Below are positions 33,994-42,549 of a stretch of DNA of 49,028 nt, piece after piece. The stretch's first letter is position 1, and each line of letters opens with the position of its first letter. The translations under genes were made by a program, and so were the position numbers. The notes under the pieces were generated by a model, which did not search any database, was not told the DNA's origin, and saw only the letters and a list, made by a program, of their open reading frames with translations. Source of the stretch: Halotalea alkalilenta DSM 17697 (lineage in GTDB: Bacteria; Pseudomonadota; Gammaproteobacteria; Pseudomonadales; Halomonadaceae); contig NZ_JHYY01000041.1 in assembly GCF_000621205.1 (NCBI RefSeq), positions 1 through 49,028 on the forward strand, given 5' to 3'.

Positions 33994-35529
33994 ATGACAG
34001 GGTATCAGCGAGAGCACGGTGATGGAGCCGGGCTGGACGCGGGTCTCGAAGGCTTCGCTGCGTGTTTCGACAATCGCTATGCGCGGCTGCCGGCGCATTT
34101 CTTCACCCGGGTCGCACCGACGCCGCGCAAGGGCACTCGACTGCTCGACGTCAGCCCGGGCTGTCTGGCGCTGCTGGGCCTCGACGCCGACCGGCCGGGA
34201 GCCGAAGCGCTCACCGCGCTGCTCGGTGGCGAGCGGCTGTGGCCGGGGATGGATCCGATCGCGCAGAAGTACACCGGTCACCAGTTCGGCATCTACAACC
34301 CGTCGCTCGGCGACGGCCGCGGCCTGCTGCTCGGTGAGTGGCTGGCACCCGACGGCGCACGTTTCGACCTCCATCTCAAAGGCGCAGGCGTTACCCCCTA
34401 TTCACGCTTCGCCGATGGCCAGGCGGTGCTGCGCTCCTCGCTGCGCGAGTACCTGGCCAGCGAGGCGATGGCCGCGCTCGGGGTGCCGACCAGCCGCGCG
34501 CTGGCCGTGGCGGTCAACCAGGAGCGGGTGCGCCGTGAGCGCTGGGAGCCGGGGGCGACGCTTTTGCGGGTGGCGCCGAGCCACGTCCGCTTCGGTCATT
34601 TCGAATGGCTGGCCTTCGGCGGCGACCAGCCCGGCCTGCGCAAGCTGATCGACTACGTGATCGATGGCCATTGGCCGCATCTGCGCGAGTACGAGTCGCC
34701 GACCGCGGCGATGTTCGACGAAGTCGTCGCCGCCACCGCCGAGATGATCGCCGCCTGGCAGGCTTATGGCTTCGTCCACGGGGTGATGAACACCGACAAC
34801 ATGTCGATCCTCGGGCTCACCTTCGACTATGGCCCCTTCGCCTTCCAGGACGCCTTCGATCCGGCTTTCAACCCCAACCACACCGACCAGGAAGGACGTT
34901 ATTCCTATGCCGAGCAGCCCTCGGTCGGGCTTTGGAATCTCAGCCGGCTGGCGTCGGCGCTGCTCGGGCCGATCGGCGAAGAGCTCGGCGGCGAGGAGCG
35001 CGCTCGCGATGCGCTCGCCGGCGCCTTGGAGCGCTACGGCGAGCGGCTCAACCTGCGCTATGGCGAGCGTATGCGCGCACGGCTCGGGCTCGAGCTCGAG
35101 CAGCCCGGCGACCCTCGGCTCTTGGGCGACTTCCTCGCCCTGCTGCAGGCCGGACGATGCGATTATCAACTCTGCTTTCGTGCACTCGCCGACTGGCATG
35201 GCGATGAGCCTGGCGAGCGGCTCAGGGCCGCGCTCGGCGACGGCGCGGCGAGCCGCGACTGGCTTTCGCGCTATCGTGATCGGCTCGCCATGGAGACCCG
35301 CGCCGAGTCTGCCCGGATCGCCGCGATGGATGCGGTCAACCCACTCTATGTGCTCAGGACTCATCTGGCCCAGCGTGCGATCGAGGCGATCGAAACCTCG
35401 GCGGACACCGCCGAGCTCGTGCGCCTGCGTGCCTGCCTGAGCGCGCCCTTCACCCCCCAACCTGGCGCCGAGGCGTATGCCTCGGCGCCTCCCGCGGGCG
35501 CTCCGGTTTGCCTGTCGTGCTCATCTTGA
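33994..35529 (+). CDS. selO: Protein adenylyltransferase SelO (YdiU)
   Basis: Pseudokinase-fold enzyme that transfers AMP to Ser/Thr/Tyr of proteins, linked to redox stress. The 511-residue protein has FDLHLKGAGVTPYSRFADG with the nucleotide-contacting Lys and SSLREYLASEAM, then HGVMNTDNMSILGLTFDYGP containing the metal-binding Asn and Asp, and DAFDPAFNPNHTD. The C-terminus ends VCLSCSS, a CxxC motif where eukaryotic SelO has a Sec. ATG at 33994 with a strong GGGAGG; the longer open frame to 33805 is discounted. A perfect 11-bp inverted repeat lies in the last coding part (35464-35489). Confidence 0.94.
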   Translation: MTGYQREHGDGAGLDAGLEGFAACFDNRYARLPAHFFTRVAPTPRKGTRLLDVSPGCLALLGLDADRPGAEALTALLGGERLWPGMDPIAQKYTGHQFGIYNPSLGDGRGLLLGEWLAPDGARFDLHLKGAGVTPYSRFADGQAVLRSSLREYLASEAMAALGVPTSRALAVAVNQERVRRERWEPGATLLRVAPSHVRFGHFEWLAFGGDQPGLRKLIDYVIDGHWPHLREYESPTAAMFDEVVAATAEMIAAWQAYGFVHGVMNTDNMSILGLTFDYGPFAFQDAFDPAFNPNHTDQEGRYSYAEQPSVGLWNLSRLASALLGPIGEELGGEERARDALAGALERYGERLNLRYGERMRARLGLELEQPGDPRLLGDFLALLQAGRCDYQLCFRALADWHGDEPGERLRAALGDGAASRDWLSRYRDRLAMETRAESARIAAMDAVNPLYVLRTHLAQRAIEAIETSADTAELVRLRACLSAPFTPQPGAEAYASAPPAGAPVCLSCSS

Positions 35530-35577
35530 GCGCGCAGGCAGTGCGCTCCGGTCGATGATGACGATGGAAACGAGTCG

Positions 35578-36648
35578 ATGAGCAAAGAGACTTTACGGGT
35601 CGCGGTCCTCGGCGGCGGCAGCTTCGGCACCGCGCTGGCGAGCATCGCTTCGGTGGGCGGCGCCACCGTGCGCCAGTGGATGCGCGATGCGTCGCTGGTC
35701 GAGCGGATCAACCGCGAGCGGCGCAACGACCGCTATCTGCCCGACTTCGAGATCGACCCCGGCGTGGTCGCCTCGACCGAGCTCGAGTTCGTGCTCGAGC
35801 AGGCCACCCTGGTACTGGTGGCGATTCCCTCCAAGGCGTTTCGCCAGGTCGTTCGTCAGGCCGCGCCCTGGATCGGGGCCGAGACCATCCTGGTCAGCAC
35901 CACCAAGGGGATCGAGGAGCATGGCTTCCGGCTGATGAGCGAGATCCTTGCCGAGGAGACCGCCAGCCGCCACATCGGCGTGCTCTCCGGCCCCAACCTC
36001 GCCGCCGAGGTGGCGCGGCGCCAGCTCACCGCCAGTGTGATCGCAAGCGATGACGATCTCACCCGCGCCCAGGTGCAGCGGGTGCTCAGCTGCGAGTACT
36101 TCCGTGTCTATGCCAGTAACGATCGCTACGGCGTCGAGCTCGGCGGCGCACTGAAGAACATCTATGCGATCGCCGCCGGCATGGCCCACGCGCTGGGCAT
36201 GGGCGAGAACACCAAGAGCATGCTGATCACCCGGGCGCTGGCCGAGATGAGCCGCTTCGCGGTCAGCCAGGGCGCCAATCCGATGACCTTTCTCGGGCTC
36301 GCCGGGGTGGGCGATTTGATCGTCACCTGCTCATCGAGGCTTTCACGTAACTTCCGTGTCGGGCTTGCGATGGGCGAGGGGATGAGCCTCGACTCTGCGG
36401 TCGAAGGCTTGGGGCAAGTCGCCGAAGGGGTCAACACGGTGCGGTTGATCTACGCCAAGTCGCAGAGGGAAGGCATCTACATGCCTCTCGTCGATGGCCT
36501 CTATCACGTGATGTTCGAAGGCGTCGCTGCCTCCGAGATGGCACGAGCGCTGATGCGTAGCGACCATTCGAGCGATGTCGAGTTCACCCTGTCCAGGGAG
36601 GAGGCGCGTCGTGCCCATCAACGGCTCGACCAAGGCCCGAATCCATGA
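35578..36648 (+). CDS. gpsA: Glycerol-3-phosphate dehydrogenase [NAD(P)+]
   Basis: Reduces dihydroxyacetone phosphate to sn-glycerol-3-phosphate, the backbone of phospholipids. The 356-residue protein carries the Rossmann motif [12 protein letters not shown] near the N-terminus, [37 protein letters not shown] and the catalytic Lys in [13 protein letters not shown], then [12 protein letters not shown]. Length is slightly more than the usual 330-340 because of a longer C-terminal tail. ATG at 35578; sixA follows 41 bases after the stop. Confidence 0.96.
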   Translation: MSKETLRVAVLGGGSFGTALASIASVGGATVRQWMRDASLVERINRERRNDRYLPDFEIDPGVVASTELEFVLEQATLVLVAIPSKAFRQVVRQAAPWIGAETILVSTTKGIEEHGFRLMSEILAEETASRHIGVLSGPNLAAEVARRQLTASVIASDDDLTRAQVQRVLSCEYFRVYASNDRYGVELGGALKNIYAIAAGMAHALGMGENTKSMLITRALAEMSRFAVSQGANPMTFLGLAGVGDLIVTCSSRLSRNFRVGLAMGEGMSLDSAVEGLGQVAEGVNTVRLIYAKSQREGIYMPLVDGLYHVMFEGVAASEMARALMRSDHSSDVEFTLSREEARRAHQRLDQGPNP

Positions 36649-36651
36649 ATG

Positions 36652-36671
36652 CCGGCCCGACGTCGGGCCGG
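36652..36671 (+). promoter_or_regulatory. Perfect 20-bp palindrome in the gpsA-sixA gap
   Basis: CCGGCCCGAC followed at once by its exact complement GTCGGGCCGG, located 4 bases after the gpsA stop. It can form a GC-rich hairpin and is followed by TCTCGAAAGGAG, not a T run. It may pause transcription or protect the upstream mRNA end rather than stop transcription, since sixA begins only 18 bases later and has its own ribosome site. Confidence 0.5.
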
Positions 36672-36689
36672 TCTCGAAAGGAGAACCGC

Positions 36690-37175
36690 ATGAAGCTCTA
36701 TGTGATGCGCCATGGCGAAGCGCTGTCGGGCAGCCCCGATCCCGAGCGTCGGCTCAGTGAACTCGGCGTGCGCGAGGCGAACGCCAGCGCCAGTTGGCTC
36801 GTCGAGGTGCTGGGTGAGGCGGCGTCGCGGCTCGAGATCGTCTCCAGCCCCTATGAGCGCGCCCAGCGCACCGCTCGCGAGGTGGCGCGCGGGCTTGGCA
36901 TCGAGCGCTCGCTGGTGCTGCCATTGCTGACACCCGATGCGCCGGTCGAGGCGGTGATCGAGTGGCTGGGCGAGCAGCCGGGGGAGGGGGACCGGCTGGT
37001 GGTCAGCCATATGCCGTTGGTCGCGGAACTGGTCGGCCGGCTGGTCGATGGCAATACGCGCGCACGGCGGCCGATGTCCACCGCCGAGGTCGTCGAGCTG
37101 GAGGCCGATGTCTGGGCTGCCGGCTGTGCGACCCTTGGGCGTTACTATCTACCGAGTCCGCTACCGAGCCCGTGA
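36690..37175 (+). CDS. sixA: Phosphohistidine phosphatase SixA
   Basis: A 161-residue histidine-phosphatase-family enzyme that removes phosphate from histidine phosphotransfer domains and related proteins (PtsN/NPr in E. coli). The RHGEA motif at residues 7-11 contains the catalytic His8, the SSPYERAQRTA block holds the second Arg, and VVSHMPLVAEL contains the second catalytic His. ATG at 36690 is supported by AAAGGAG; an in-frame ATG at 36645 would overlap gpsA by four bases and give a short extension with no similarity. SixA is often near gpsA in gammaproteobacteria. Confidence 0.92.
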   Translation: MKLYVMRHGEALSGSPDPERRLSELGVREANASASWLVEVLGEAASRLEIVSSPYERAQRTAREVARGLGIERSLVLPLLTPDAPVEAVIEWLGEQPGEGDRLVVSHMPLVAELVGRLVDGNTRARRPMSTAEVVELEADVWAAGCATLGRYYLPSPLPSP

Positions 37176-37183
37176 CGCGCTCG

Positions 37184-38122
37184 CTAACCGACCAGTTGGA
37201 TCACGAACAGCCCGAAGGTGATCGTTACCACCGAGATCAGCGTGGTCAGCGCGATCACGCTGGCGGCGAGCCGTGCATTGGCGCCCATCGACTGCGCCAT
37301 GATGAAGCCGGCCGCCGCGCTGGGGCTTGCGAAGTAGAGAAACAGCATGCCGAGTTCCGCGCCGCGAAATCCGCAGGCCCAGGCGCCGAGGATGGAAAGA
37401 AGCGGCAGCCAGACCATCTTCAGCAAGCTGGCTTCGATCGTTGCCCGTCCGGTATCGCGGAAGGCGGCGAGCGATAGCGTGCCGCCGATGCACAAAAGCG
37501 CCAGCGGCAGGGTGAGGCTTGCGAAGTAATGGCCGGTGGTGGAGACCCACGAAGGCATCGGCAGGCCGAGCGAGCGCCAGCAGAAAGCGGCGAACACCGA
37601 GAGGATCAAGGGATTTTTCGCCATGCCGAGCAGGATGCTGCCGACGCTGACCTGCCGCTGCGGCCGATAGAGCGAAAGCACCAGCACCGAGAGCGCATTG
37701 TAGAGTGGGATCAGCGTCGCTATCAGCAGGGCGCCGACGCTCAATCCGTAGCTGCCGTACATGCCGCCGGCGAAGGCGAGGCCGAGAATCGCCCCGTTGC
37801 CCCGGAACGCGCCCTGGACGAATGCGCCGCGGTCGGCGCGCTCCACCCAGCGCAGCGCCCATAGCCAGGCGAGCAGGAACGTCGCCAAGGTGGCGATGGC
37901 GAAGTAGACCAGAAGCCACGGCTCGATGGTGCTGAGATCGGCTTCGAGCGTGTTGAGAAAGATCATCACCGGCATCGCGCCGCGAAACACCAGCGCCGAG
38001 GCGGTATCGATGAAAGCACGGTCGATCCAGCGCCAGCGCTTGAGGACCACGCCGAGCATCAGCATCGAGAAGATCGGCAGGGTGACGTCGAGGGTACGGG
38101 CAAGGGTTTCCAGCAGGCTCAT
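37184..38122 (-). CDS. AEC-family (auxin efflux carrier-like) permease
   Basis: A 312-residue membrane carrier with about ten hydrophobic segments in two repeated halves. AEC family features are the N-terminal LPIFSMLMLGVVLKRW, VFRGAMPVMIFLNTL, FRGNGAILGLAFAGGMYG and the C-terminal FASPSAAAGFIMAQSMGAN. Bacterial members transport malonate, malate or similar acids, but the substrate here is unknown. ATG at 38122. The gene is convergent with sixA, with eight bases between the stops. Confidence 0.86.
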   Translation of the reverse strand: MSLLETLARTLDVTLPIFSMLMLGVVLKRWRWIDRAFIDTASALVFRGAMPVMIFLNTLEADLSTIEPWLLVYFAIATLATFLLAWLWALRWVERADRGAFVQGAFRGNGAILGLAFAGGMYGSYGLSVGALLIATLIPLYNALSVLVLSLYRPQRQVSVGSILLGMAKNPLILSVFAAFCWRSLGLPMPSWVSTTGHYFASLTLPLALLCIGGTLSLAAFRDTGRATIEASLLKMVWLPLLSILGAWACGFRGAELGMLFLYFASPSAAAGFIMAQSMGANARLAASVIALTTLISVVTITFGLFVIQLVG

Positions 38123-38189
38123 GGTGATTTTCCTCGCGGGCGCTCGAGCCCCGTCCGGCGCTGCCTACGGGGTGAAAAGCAATGAAGAG

Positions 38190-38215
38190 CCACGCCGCGG
38201 CCCGGGGCGGCGTGG
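38190..38215 (-). terminator. Hairpin downstream of a small membrane-peptide gene
   Basis: Stem CCACGCCGC (38190-38198) and GCGGCGTGG (38207-38215), 9 bp with an 8-base GC loop. On the minus strand it is followed by CTCTTCATTGCTTTTC, a loose T-rich tail, 14 bases after the small ORF and before the AEC gene on the same strand. Terminator activity is plausible, not certain. Confidence 0.5.
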
Positions 38216-38229
38216 GCGCAGGCTTCTAC

Positions 38230-38322
38230 CTAGAGGGTCAGGAAGGCGAACAGCAGGGCCGCGGCGGCGATCAGCAGGAAGAGCGGCGAGCGCCAGCGGC
38301 GCGAGGAAGAGGGTCGTGACAC
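38230..38322 (-). CDS. Putative small single-pass membrane peptide
   Basis: A 30-residue reading frame starting with GTG at 38322, with AGGA eight bases upstream. The product has a basic N-terminus (SRPSSSRRWRS) and one hydrophobic helix (PLFLLIAAAALLFAFLTL), the usual shape of a bacterial small membrane protein. A hairpin follows the stop. No homologue is recalled. It may be a chance frame; the ribosome site, clean topology and terminator-like hairpin are the only evidence. Confidence 0.45.
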   Translation of the reverse strand: MSRPSSSRRWRSPLFLLIAAAALLFAFLTL

Positions 38323-38611
38323 GATATCGTCCTGGTTGTTGTATGGATGGCGATGACGGCGGGCGGGCGAAGCTCGCCCCTGCGCGACCGACGTTCTAAC
38401 ATGGGCCGCCTGTGGGAGAGACGCCTTGCCCGGCTGGGTCAAGGCGACCATCGTAGACGATTTCACTACCCGGAACGAGCCGCCCCGCGTCCCTCCGGGG
38501 TAGCGTTGGGGAGAACCGCATGGAGATGGCCGAGCTGAGACGTAAAGATGAAGCGGCTGCCTCTCGCTATTCGAGCTTAGAAGCGGCGCCGGCGACGCGC
38601 GGGGGCGTCTC

Positions 38612-39550
38612 ATGAGCCCCCGCGCGGTGCTCGCGCTCGGCAGCGGCGGAGCGCGAGGCTATGCCCACATCGGTGTGATCGAGGAGGTCGAGTCGCGTGG
38701 CTACCAGATCGCCGCGATCTCCGGCTGTTCGATGGGCGCGGTGATCGGCGGCATTCATGCCGCCGGGCACCTCGACGGCTATCGCGACTGGGTCTGCCGG
38801 CTCGGCTATCTCGACGTGCTCCGTCTGGTCGATCTGACCTGGAGCGGCGCCGGCACCATGCGTGCCGGCCGGGTGATGGGGCATCTCGGCCAGTGGCTGG
38901 AGGGAATCGACATCGAATCGCTGCCGATCCCGTTCACCAGCGTCGCCACCGATCTGGTCCGCCAGCGCGAGGTGTGGTTCCAGCGCGGCTCGCTGATGCG
39001 TGCGATTCGCGCATCGATCGCGATCCCGGGCGTGATCACGCCGGTGAGCATCGACGACCGGCTGCTGGTCGACGGTGGCCTGGTCAATCCGCTGCCGATC
39101 CTGCCGACGCTTTCGGTGCGCAACGACCTGGTGATCGCGGTCAATGTCACTGCGCTCTCGCCGCAGAACGTGAGCATCGACCAACTGCTGCCGGCAGCGC
39201 TGCGAGAAGAGCTGGACGACGACCGGCGCACGCTCTTCCCCTGGCGCCGGCGCAAGAAGGCGCTGGATGCACCAAAGGTACCGTCCAGCGAACGCCCGAT
39301 CCATCGCCGCCGCGCGCAGGCGCTGGGCAGGATCGAGCTGATCCTGCGCTCCTTCGACATCACCCAGGCATCGCTTGCCAGCTACAAGATCGCCGGTAGC
39401 CCGCCCGACGTGCTGATCGAGATCCCCAAGACCGTGTGCGGCAGCTACGAATTCCATCGTGCCGCGGAGCTGATCGTGCTTGGCCGCTACCTGGCGGCCA
39501 AGGCGCTTGATCGCTACGAGGAGGGGGCCGCGGGCCATTCATTGGCCTGA
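38612..39550 (+). CDS. Patatin-like phospholipase (RssA type)
   Basis: A 312-residue putative serine lipase with a Ser-Asp dyad. The oxyanion loop is GSGGARG near residue 10, the nucleophile Ser40 is in GCSMG and Asp154 is in VDGGLVNP. The layout and size match RssA-like bacterial patatins. A basic, disordered stretch with PWRRRKKALD at about 210-235 precedes a C-terminal helix region. No signal peptide, so it is probably cytoplasmic. ATG at 38612 without a strong ribosome site. Confidence 0.88.
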   Translation: MSPRAVLALGSGGARGYAHIGVIEEVESRGYQIAAISGCSMGAVIGGIHAAGHLDGYRDWVCRLGYLDVLRLVDLTWSGAGTMRAGRVMGHLGQWLEGIDIESLPIPFTSVATDLVRQREVWFQRGSLMRAIRASIAIPGVITPVSIDDRLLVDGGLVNPLPILPTLSVRNDLVIAVNVTALSPQNVSIDQLLPAALREELDDDRRTLFPWRRRKKALDAPKVPSSERPIHRRRAQALGRIELILRSFDITQASLASYKIAGSPPDVLIEIPKTVCGSYEFHRAAELIVLGRYLAAKALDRYEEGAAGHSLA

Positions 39551-39589
39551 GGAATTGGTCTGCGGAATTGGTCTGCGGAATTGGTCTGA
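39551..39589 (+). repeat. Three tandem copies of a 13-bp unit
   Basis: GGAATTGGTCTGC, repeated at 39551, 39564 and 39577; the third copy ends in A instead of C. The array begins one base after the patatin stop codon. It marks the left edge of the region whose genes look accessory. Confidence 0.9.
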
Positions 39590-39656
39590 AGAGACGAATC
39601 CGGGATATCGCCAAGGTAGCGGTGCCCGCCGCGATGGCGACAGGGCCGTTCTGCTG

Positions 39657-40547
39657 TCAACGAACCGCAGAAGGCAGGTAGCCGAAGCGTGCGCGGAATC
39701 GGTCGGCGAAACGCGCGCGAGACTGGTATCCGCAGGCCTGCGCGATGCGGGGAATGCTCCAGGATGTCGTCTGGAGCAGCATCATGGCATGGTGCATGCG
39801 GATGTCGACCAGTAGCTTCTCGAAGCGCACGCTTTCGCCTGCCAGGCGGCGTCGCAGCGTGGCTTCGCTCATCGCCAATGCACGTCCTGCCTCGTGCGCT
39901 GTCCAGCGCTGATCCGGCGCTTCGCCAATCAATCTGCGCAAGCGCCCGGCCGTGCCGCCTAGCTTTGCATCCTTGAAGGCATGGTTTCGTTCAGTGAGGG
40001 CGAGGAGAAAGTCCCTTAGCCGGTACTGGAGCCGTTCGTCGCTCACAGGCTTGGCTTCCACGCTTTCGATCACTCGCCGGAACGTCGATTCCAGATCGTC
40101 ATCCAACCATGCCTGCCTACAAGACACCTGGTTGCCGTCGTTCGGCGGGGGCGGGGAGTGATCACGGTGAAACGCCTCCAGCAAATTGGCCGAGAGCGTC
40201 AGGAAAATGGAGCAAAAGCGCTTCTCGGGGCCGCCCGGCGTTTTCAGCAAATCGGCACATGTGCCCGGCTCGACGAGCAGCAGCGACGTCTGCGCGTCGA
40301 CCGACAGTGGACTGACGGCATCATCGAGATAGAGCCGCCCCGCGACGACCAGAAGCACGGTGGCGTCATGGAACAGAAATCGTGGCGTGTGCTGGGCATG
40401 CATCAGGACAGGCTGCGCAAGAGTGCACAGGCCACGCCGCAGCACCGGTGCGCCAGATGGCGACGACCAGTGCGTGCGGATGACTGCTTCCGCCAGGACG
40501 GAAGCAGTCTTTCGCGGTGATACCGGGGCCGGCTTGCGCTTGCTCAC
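39657..40547 (-). CDS. AraC-family transcriptional regulator
   Basis: A 296-residue regulator. The N-terminal half (about 40-160) resembles the AraC-type cupin ligand-binding part; the C-terminal ~100 residues hold two helix-turn-helix units (WTAHEAGRALAMSEATLRRRL, and SIPRIAQACGYQSRARFADRFRARFGYLPSAVR). GTG start at 40547, only three bases after the stop of the PEBP gene, so the two are cotranscribed and probably translationally coupled. The ligand is unknown; it may respond to a small molecule handled in this island. Confidence 0.9.
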   Translation of the reverse strand: MSKRKPAPVSPRKTASVLAEAVIRTHWSSPSGAPVLRRGLCTLAQPVLMHAQHTPRFLFHDATVLLVVAGRLYLDDAVSPLSVDAQTSLLLVEPGTCADLLKTPGGPEKRFCSIFLTLSANLLEAFHRDHSPPPPNDGNQVSCRQAWLDDDLESTFRRVIESVEAKPVSDERLQYRLRDFLLALTERNHAFKDAKLGGTAGRLRRLIGEAPDQRWTAHEAGRALAMSEATLRRRLAGESVRFEKLLVDIRMHHAMMLLQTTSWSIPRIAQACGYQSRARFADRFRARFGYLPSAVR

Positions 40548-40550
40548 AGG

Positions 40551-41186
40551 TCAATCAAGAGGTATGGATGGGTTGAGGCTATACAGGCCAGTCAGGCTGG
40601 CTTGCCCCAGCACCGGCGCGGCGGCCAGGGCCGCGCGTACGCTGGCGCCCGTCAGCGGTCCGTCCACGGCGAGCGTAGGCGTTGCCAGCGCATAGACCGT
40701 GAAGATGTAGCGATGAACCAACCTGTCGTTCCAGGGCGGGCATGGCCCATCGTAGCCATAGTATTCGCCGTTCATCTGCGCGTCGTCGGCAAACCAGGCG
40801 GTGTAGTCGTTGATGCCATGGCGCAAGCCATCGGCAGCAAGAGGGCCAGGCTTGCCGCGTGGCGTCACACCGTTGGAGTGCGAGCCGGCCTCGATCCGCG
40901 TGATGCTGGCGGGAATGTCGAGCAGCAGCCAGTGGAAGAAATCGATGCGCGGTAGCTCGGCAGGCACCTCGCGGCCTTCCTGGTTCACATCGTCTCCTTG
41001 GCTTGGAACGTCAGGGTCGTGGCAGATGAGCACGAAGGATTGCGTGCCTTCGGGGATGTCACTCCATGCCAAGTGCGGATTCCGGTTCGACGACAGTGCA
41101 ACGTGTGCAGCGGCATCGGATACCCCAAAAGCGAATTCGCCAGGGATCGCCTGGCCGTCCTGGAAGCTGTGGCTGATGAGTTGCAT
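40551..41186 (-). CDS. YbhB/YbcL family Raf-kinase-inhibitor-like protein (PEBP)
   Basis: A 211-residue PEBP-family protein. The ligand-pocket motifs are present: VLICHDPDVP, with Asp-Pro-Asp, and FFHWLLLDIP, followed by GYDGPCPPWNDRLVHRYIFTVYAL. No signal peptide. Despite the name, bacterial members have no proven kinase target and their substrate is unclear. ATG at 41186. Operon with the downstream AraC regulator; no enzyme partner is evident. Confidence 0.92.
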   Translation of the reverse strand: MQLISHSFQDGQAIPGEFAFGVSDAAAHVALSSNRNPHLAWSDIPEGTQSFVLICHDPDVPSQGDDVNQEGREVPAELPRIDFFHWLLLDIPASITRIEAGSHSNGVTPRGKPGPLAADGLRHGINDYTAWFADDAQMNGEYYGYDGPCPPWNDRLVHRYIFTVYALATPTLAVDGPLTGASVRAALAAAPVLGQASLTGLYSLNPSIPLD

Positions 41187-41282
41187 CTGAGCTTTCGTCC
41201 TATGCGTTGATGAAAGATGCCGATGTTAAAGGCTGAGCGCGGTATGGAATTCTAGGGCTGCATGAATTTTTGAAAACGTCAC

Positions 41283-41315
41283 ATCCAGTCAACTATTTTC
41301 CCTATCCAGTCAACT
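41283..41315 (-). repeat. Two copies of a 12-bp direct repeat
   Basis: ATCCAGTCAACT at 41283-41294 and 41304-41315, 21 bases apart, i.e. two helical turns. On the minus strand each reads AGTTGACTGGAT and contains a TTGACT hexamer. Possible regulator site upstream of the PEBP gene. Confidence 0.6.
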
Positions 41316-41490
41316 TGATCGCTTTTGGCTCGTTTCCCTGGTTGTCGGCGACGAATTTCAGATGCAGCACATATGACGGTGTGGATACCACAGGGTGCTC
41401 GACGCTACGAACCTTGGAAGACACATCTTCACCCAAGCCCGAGAAGTGTGTCGGAACGGCTATGGCGTGCTGGGGATCATCAACCTCTGA
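41302..41490 (-). pseudogene. Unidentified reading frame, possible C-terminal remnant
   Basis: About 60 codons open on the minus strand just after the LysR stop. It reads VDDPQHAIAVPTHFSG, then SVEHPVVSTPSYVLHLKFVAD, then PKAIKLTG before a TAG. Codon choice resembles real genes and the chemistry is that of a folded beta-rich C-terminus, yet there is no start codon or ribosome site. I do not recognise it. It may be the 3' tail of a gene whose front part was lost, or a chance frame. The rest of the gap (41187-41301) shows nothing but the direct repeat above. Confidence 0.35.
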
Positions 41491-41494
41491 CCCG

Positions 41495-42397
41495 TCACGG
41501 TATCGCTGCCGTATTCGCAAAAAGCGTCTCGACCATGAAGTCGATGAACACACGCAGCTTCGGCGATAGGTGCTTGCTCGACGGCCACAGCAGCCGGAAG
41601 GTGCCCTGATGCTCGATATGCGCGTCCAGCACGGGTACCAGTTCGCCACGCTCGATGGCTCGGCGCACCATGAAGTCCGGCAGGCACGCGATACCCAGGC
41701 CCGCTGCGGCCACGTCCATCAGGGCTGCGGACGTATTGCAAGCCATCGAGGTCGGCAGCGACCATTCGGAGGTGCCTGCGGCGGACTTCAATGGCCACGG
41801 CTCGAGTTTTCCCGTGCTGGGAAATTTGTGCTGCAAGCAGATGTGATGTACCAGGTCGGCGGGTGTCTCGGGCGTCCCGTGACTCGCCAGATAGTCGGGC
41901 GCGGCGACCAGTTGCAGCCGGTAGTTGCCAAGTGGGCGCGACATCAAGCGCGAGTCCGTCGGCTCGCCGGTGCGCATCACCACATCGAAGCCTTCCTCGA
42001 TCACGTCCACCAAGCGATCGGAGAAATCTACGTCCAGTTCGATGGCTGGATAGCGCCGCATGAAGGCAGTCAGCGCGGGCATGACCAACATGCCAACCAG
42101 GGGCAGGCTGATGCGCAGCCGTCCCTTGGGTGATCGCTGGGTCTCGGACAGTTCCAGCTCAGCCGCTTCGACTTCGCACAGGATGCGGCGGCAGCGTTCG
42201 AGGAACAGCGCACCCTCGGTGGTCAGCGTGATGCTGCGCGTGCTGCGATGAAACAGCCGCACACCCAGGCGTTCTTCCAGCCGGGACATGCTTTTACCCA
42301 CCGCCGATGAGGACACGCCGAGATGGCGAGCCGCTTCGGAAAAGCTGCGGGTTTCCGCTGCCTGCACGAAGAATGCGATGCCACTGAGAGATTCCAT
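41495..42397 (-). CDS. LysR-family transcriptional regulator
   Basis: A 300-residue regulator with the N-terminal winged helix (FVQAAETRSFSEAARHLGVSSSAVGKSMSRLEERLGVRLF, given here only as positions 11-49) and a C-terminal substrate-binding-like effector domain (about 90-295). Typical elements include GRLRISLP near residue 93. It is divergent from the MFS gene at 42550, the common arrangement in which the regulator controls the neighbour and itself. ATG at 42397. Confidence 0.93.
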   Translation of the reverse strand: MESLSGIAFFVQAAETRSFSEAARHLGVSSSAVGKSMSRLEERLGVRLFHRSTRSITLTTEGALFLERCRRILCEVEAAELELSETQRSPKGRLRISLPLVGMLVMPALTAFMRRYPAIELDVDFSDRLVDVIEEGFDVVMRTGEPTDSRLMSRPLGNYRLQLVAAPDYLASHGTPETPADLVHHICLQHKFPSTGKLEPWPLKSAAGTSEWSLPTSMACNTSAALMDVAAAGLGIACLPDFMVRRAIERGELVPVLDAHIEHQGTFRLLWPSSKHLSPKLRVFIDFMVETLFANTAAIP

Positions 42398-42436
42398 CGC
42401 TCCGCCGATTTAGGAATGTTTGTCCGATGTGTTTTG

Positions 42437-42451
42437 AATAATAGCATTATT
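42437..42451. promoter_or_regulatory. Palindromic site between divergent LysR and MFS genes
   Basis: AATAATAGCATTATT, six-base arms with a 3-base centre. It sits 39 bases upstream of the LysR ATG in the 152-base divergent intergenic region. The T-N11-A spacing of LysR binding boxes can be drawn on it, making it the best candidate operator. Confidence 0.6.
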
Positions 42452-42549
42452 GTCTTGAATTGGAGGGGCCATCAACATGACTGCCTGAATCCCACCCCTG
42501 TCGTTTTCGCGTCTTTTTCGCCCGTGATCGGCACCTGAAAAGGCATCTC

